Shown here: in pieces, positions 57,150 through 64,000 of the stretch
How the letters are laid out: each line of letters begins with the position of its first letter
How positions within the stretch are numbered: the first letter of the stretch is position 1
Origin: Melampsora larici-populina 98AG31
Lineage: Eukaryota; Basidiomycota; Pucciniomycetes; Pucciniales; Melampsoraceae
Assembly (NCBI RefSeq): GCF_000204055.1
Contig: NW_006768782.1
Span: 714,467 to 778,466, forward strand
Length of the DNA: 64,000 nucleotides
Reading direction: 5' to 3'
Program-made: the position numbers and the translations under genes
Notes under the pieces: generated by a model
Seen by the model: the letters and a program-made list of their open reading frames with translations, nothing else
The model's database searches: none
Told to the model about the DNA's origin: nothing

Positions 57150-57754
57150 ATGTAATTATAACTTTAAGATGGAAGGGAACTTTAATTAGGATATAAGAAG
57201 GAAGGACCAGATGGATATAAAAATAATTAACACAAAGGAATCAATAGTGGCGACAGAGGTTTTCTTGAATGTCACATATACGGTAAGTCAACTGCTTTGA
57301 CCTCCTTTTTGGAGGAAAATGGCTCAGTGAGCTGGTCAGGCAAGGACACCTGGGACACCTACAGGGGTTTTGTGAGTCTCACATGGTTAGGTTCATGTTT
57401 CCTGTTACATGTACTGTTGGCTCTGAGAAATTTCTTGGGCAGGCTTGGGCAGACAGGGCTGGGGCCAGGTCATAGCCCTAATCTTGCACATTAAATTTTT
57501 GACAACCCCAGTTATTGTGTTCCAACTGGTATAAAAAACTGTGCAAGACCAACATGCAAGATCCTTGTCAGTTCTACTCATCTCTGGCCCAGAATTTGCA
57601 CAAAACTTGCACAAAGTTTTGCACAGGTACCATAACTATTTTTTATCACAATGGTCTTCTGGACTTAAAAAAAGTGAAAATCATGCACCCACAAAAGTTT
57701 GGGTTAGGCCAGAGTATGGGTTACAAGGGGTATGGGTTATATCAGAGTTGACTG

Positions 57755-58608
57755 TCTACATACATACATATATGTAGTAAAGCTTACTTGAATCATTTCA
57801 AGGTTTAAGGTTTAAGATAGTAAAGTTTAAGTGAAGAACTTGAGATCAACAAAAAATCTGAATTCAAATTCTAGAAATTTAATTTGTTTATGAAAAATGG
57901 AAGAGAAAAAAACCTTTTGTTGAATGATTGATAAAGTAATGCCTTGATGGGACAAGACTGCTTGATATACAATTCTACCATAAAAAGATTTGTTTTATTC
58001 TTAAATTTGATGGGTTTATTAGTGATAGATTTATTTAATTTTTTTTTCTCTCATTTGATTTCTTTTTTGTTGTTTAGAAAATTACATACAGATATTTTGT
58101 TATAAGTTGGACATCAAGAAAAACTGAAAAAAAGTTCAATTTTCAGTTTTTAACTGGATTTAAACCCAGCAAAGACTGTATCTTTTTGGTTCTCAGTGGT
58201 AAACTTTGAAGTTTAATCTTCTTTAAGGTAGTGAAAAACTTTATTATAATTTTTCAACATTCAACATTGTACAATGAAATAGCTATATTACATTTTTCTT
58301 CAAGATTGATCTCTTGATTATAGGTATAAATGAGATGAGATCTTGTGATTTTCATAAAAGATTCAGAGAACTAGACTTCAAATTCAACATCTGGATTCTG
58401 CATTGCCAATTTGCAGAGAAAGATGTTTGATAGCATTAGGAAGCCCAGACCGAGCAGTATGAACTGGCCCCGACCCGAGTTCCAGGCTCCAGCTCAATCT
58501 GATGAACAATAAGCTAGACTGAGTCTGAACTCTGAGCTCTGAGGCCAGTTCTTGCTTTCATTTCTCATTCTCTTAACCTGATTCGCACCAAACCTCACCC
58601 AAAAAGCC
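57755..58608. promoter_or_regulatory. Intergenic upstream of AP-3 sigma
   Basis: AT-rich spacer without a supported gene. The last 100 bp before the ATG is rich in CTCATTCTCTTAACC-like pyrimidine tracts and is the likely promoter and 5' UTR. Confidence 0.45.
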
Positions 58609-59318
58609 ATGATCCACGCAGTCCTAATCTGTAAGCACCTCACCCTACCCTCATAACCCCTTCAAAAAACCCCAACCCACTAACCACAACAAAAACCCTC
58701 CAAAGTCAACAACGAAGGCAAACCACGACTTTCGAAATTCTATTCAAACCAAACCCCAAGCACACCCACAAACCGATATCAAACCTTAAAATCAATCTAC
58801 GAAACGATCTCCAAACGACCTCATCAATTATGTAATTTTATTATAAATCCAGAAAATACCGATCAAACTATTGTTTATAGAAATTATGCTACACTTTATT
58901 TTGTGATGATTGTGGATGGGAACGAATCGGAGTTATCGATCTTGGATTTGATTCAAGTTGAGTTTTTCAAACTTTTCAATTGATGACTTTTAATCGCTTT
59001 TGATTGCTGATTTTGGTTTTTGGGGACGGTTTTTAGGTATTTGTTGAATCATTAGATAAATGTTTTCCTTCAGTTTGTGAATTAGATTTAATTTTTCATT
59101 ACGATCAATTACAATTACTCTTATCCCAATTAATTTCAGGTGGGATCGTTTTAAACACTTCATTGGATTCAATCGTACATCAATTTCAACAAATCTCTTC
59201 CAAAAACTCAATCATAGGTAAGAGTACTGGATTTGGTGATCAACGTCTTGAAGGCAGTGGTGGGATTGGGTTTAATGGGATTGGAATCGGGGGTGGGAAT
59301 TGGAAACCTTTTGGGTAA
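58609..59318 (+). CDS. APS3: AP-3 complex sigma subunit
   Basis: Three exons (58609-58630, 58706-58956, 59037-59318) give 184 residues. MIHAVLIFNNEGKPRLSKFY is the clathrin-adaptor small-chain start, and the RPHQLCNFI segment favours sigma-3 over sigma-1/2. YRNYATLYFVMIVDGNESEL and VFVESLDKCFPSVCELDLIF are conserved family blocks. The AP-3 complex carries cargo from the Golgi to the vacuole. After the core, a Gly-rich tail of about 30 residues (GGIGFNGIGIGGG) follows. A donor-like GTAAGA at 59218 in the codons for IGKS could mark an alternative end, but the unspliced frame runs to a clean stop. Confidence 0.85.
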
Positions 59319-59486
59319 GGTTTTTTTGGTTTTTTGGTTTTTTGGTATGAGTGTTTATGTATTTCAGTAATAATAAAAACCATTTAATTGTACAAAACAT
59401 GAATAAATAGATGCTATAAAATTACAACCCCATCCAAACATATACAAACCACAACACAGCAGTGAAAATCGAGGAAACTGAGAGTT

Positions 59487-60345
59487 TTAAGATAAAGCAT
59501 GACCCAAAACTTTGATAGCTAAACCTTTAAGGATCGTAGCTTTTTGAACCGAATCAAGTTCCAAGAAAACAGCTGAAACCGATTTGCCTTTCGCATCTCG
59601 GATCGAACCTAAACGGTTTCCTGCAAATGATCCAATAGCTAAACCAGGTATAGATCCTAAGATAAACCCTAGGGTTGCACCTGAAGCTGTTCCTAGATAT
59701 TTCCATAACGGCGTGACTTTTTCGACTTCTGGTTTTAACATTTCTTCAACTGAAATTGAAAGAATTCACACATCAGTTTTTTTTTTTGGCATGAGAGAGG
59801 TGGTAGAAAGAGACCTACAAACTGATGAAAATGTATCGTTTGGATCGGGTCGTTCTTCGGCTTGAGACGACGAATTAGTACTAAAGAATCGATGAAAGAA
59901 AGAATGATGTGAATCCGGTTCTGGTGGGTCTTGAGTTTGGTTTTGGAATGTATTGGTTTTAAGGTACTCTTTTCTTGATTGATCATACTCTTTTTTACGT
60001 TTAGGATCTGATAAAACATAATAAGCATCTGCTACTCTTTGAAATTCGTACTAAGAACAAACGAGAAACGAAGAGATTTAGATAGGATTTCAAGGTTGAT
60101 TTGGAAAGTAGGGATTGAAGTTTACGGTTGCTTGACGTTTTTCTGAATCTGTTAGATTGGCTTTCCGATCTGGATGGGTTAGGAGTGATGCTTTTTTGTA
60201 TGCGTTTCTTATATCGTCAGAAGTAAGTGAAGGAGTATCTTGGATAGAAAGTATTGACTGAAAAAGTTTGATTAGAGTTAGTGATGGTGTGGTAAGTTGG
60301 TTGAGAGTTGATGAGTAAACTCACATAGTAATCTGGGAAATCCAT
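59487..60345 (-). CDS. Small J-domain (DnaJ-like) co-chaperone
   Basis: Four exons (60325-60345, 60126-60257, 59819-60050, 59487-59749), in phase, give 215 residues. The J-domain occupies the N-terminal 80 residues: MDFPDYYSILSIQDTPSLTS, AYKKASLLTHPDRKAN with the HPD motif that stimulates Hsp70 ATPase, then FQRVADAYYVLSDPKRKKEY. A low-complexity linker follows. The C-terminal part is a glycine-zipper-like hydrophobic segment (GATLGFILGSIPGLAIGSFA) that might insert in a membrane. There is no zinc-finger or substrate-binding domain, so it is a class III J-protein. The C-terminal partner is unknown. Confidence 0.85.
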
Positions 60346-60646
60346 GGTGTTTGATTTAGAATGGTTTGTTGGTAGTGGTAGTGGTAGTGGGTTGATGGTG
60401 GTGGTGGAGTGGTAGGTTCCTGATTTAGAAATGTAGTCTGATCGGATAGCCCTGATTGCATCATTGCACAGCCTGTTTTATGTAAAAATGACGAAATTGG
60501 GTTTAAAGTACCGAGACTGACTTTACCGATGATCCGATCGAGATGATCCGATTCAGATTGCAGTGTCAAATTAATTTCTTGACTCTTACCACCATCGAAC
60601 ATCGAAAAGGGACTTCAACATACTCAAGAACACTCAATCCTCAAAA
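60346..60646. promoter_or_regulatory. Divergent promoter of the J-protein and m-AAA protease
   Basis: Only 301 bp separate the two start codons, so the two genes share a compact bidirectional promoter region. A CCACCACCATC-type repeat is visible near 60365-60410. Sharing of control is inferred from distance only. Confidence 0.5.
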
Positions 60647-63712
<3,066 letters not shown>

Positions 63713-64000
63713 ACTCCTCGCTCGGATTCACTTTTTTTTTACGTTTCTGTTATTTTTTTTTTGTTGATTGTGATTTTCAGTTTTTTTGTGAAAAGAAATT
63801 GATTAGATTTGTTTTTCAAAGAAATGATAAAAGAAAAAATCAGTTATTTTTTTTTGGTTTGTGTACAACATGAAGAGTTTTGTTTACATACATACATATA
63901 TACAATCCCCCATGACATATAGTACTTATAAATAAATAGAAATTTCTTTTTCTTTAAATCTTTTCTTGTTTTTTTTTATCAAGGATTGGTTTTTTTTTGA
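63713..64000. other. 3' flank of the m-AAA protease gene
   Basis: T-rich sequence with a TACATACATATATA tract. No further gene is visible before the window ends. Confidence 0.45.

Larger units (their letters stand above)
54466..57754 (-). mobile_element. hAT-like DNA transposon remnant, nest of insertions
   Basis: Outer ends CAGTCAACCCTGACATAACC (left) and GGTTATATCAGAGTTGACTG (right) are inverted repeats. A second inverted pair lies inside (TTATGGTCTTCAAACCTGTG at 54533 and TGCACAGGTACCATAA near 57614-57630). The interior carries pieces of a hAT-family transposase on the minus strand and two later insertions (55683-56723 and 56944-57149). No clear target duplication was found at the outer ends, so the borders may belong to an older, degraded insertion. 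Confidence 0.6.

Noticed and set aside
54466..57754. A complete functional hAT transposon
   Set aside because: The transposase is fragmentary and split by two insertions, and no 8-bp target duplication was found.

Overview
The window is a piece of a fungal nuclear genome, most likely a rust fungus (Pucciniales); a Melampsora-like species is an inference. Evidence: genes are broken into short exons by introns of roughly 50-110 nt with GT-AG ends, housekeeping proteins look basidiomycete, and small families of unrecognised secreted proteins sit between many transposable elements. No bacterial operons, CRISPR, rRNA or tRNA genes were seen.

Layout. 1-6.7 kb: gene-poor, with four terminal-inverted-repeat elements, including a 1.57-kb CACTA-like element bordered by ACTATAC arrays. 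7.1-8.2 kb: an F-box-like protein. 9.0-12.2 kb: a tandem pair of four-exon secreted-protein genes on the minus strand. 13.4-15.0 kb: syntaxin-5/Sed5. 15.4-19.2 kb: three members of one cysteine-rich secreted family: one broken by a 211-bp MITE, one decayed, one intact. 20.1-23.4 kb: a 958-residue unrecognised protein with an acidic tail. 25.2-28.3 kb: a two-finger CCCH protein. 31.0-37.5 kb: two similar secreted proteins of about 610 residues. 41.7-43.5 kb: an auxin-efflux-carrier-like transporter. 44.1-53.9 kb: a complete young Ty3/Gypsy chromovirus on the minus strand. 54.2-57.8 kb: a nest of DNA transposons. 58.6-63.7 kb: a dense housekeeping block with AP-3 sigma, a J-domain protein and a mitochondrial m-AAA protease.

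Working together. Sed5 (ER-Golgi fusion) and AP-3 sigma (Golgi-to-vacuole traffic) belong to the secretory and endomembrane system; the m-AAA protease acts in mitochondria. The secreted families fit the pattern of candidate host-interaction proteins, but none has a recognised domain, so that role is inferred.

The most notable observations are: a MITE with an exact 3-bp duplication inside a secreted-protein exon, beside an intact paralog; a 206-bp CACTA-like MITE present in one LTR and absent from the same site in the other; a Gypsy element with two retropepsin-like domains and a spliced upstream reading frame that overlaps the start of gag in another frame; and two conserved genes (Sed5, m-AAA protease) whose exon junctions do not keep phase at the expected splice sites.
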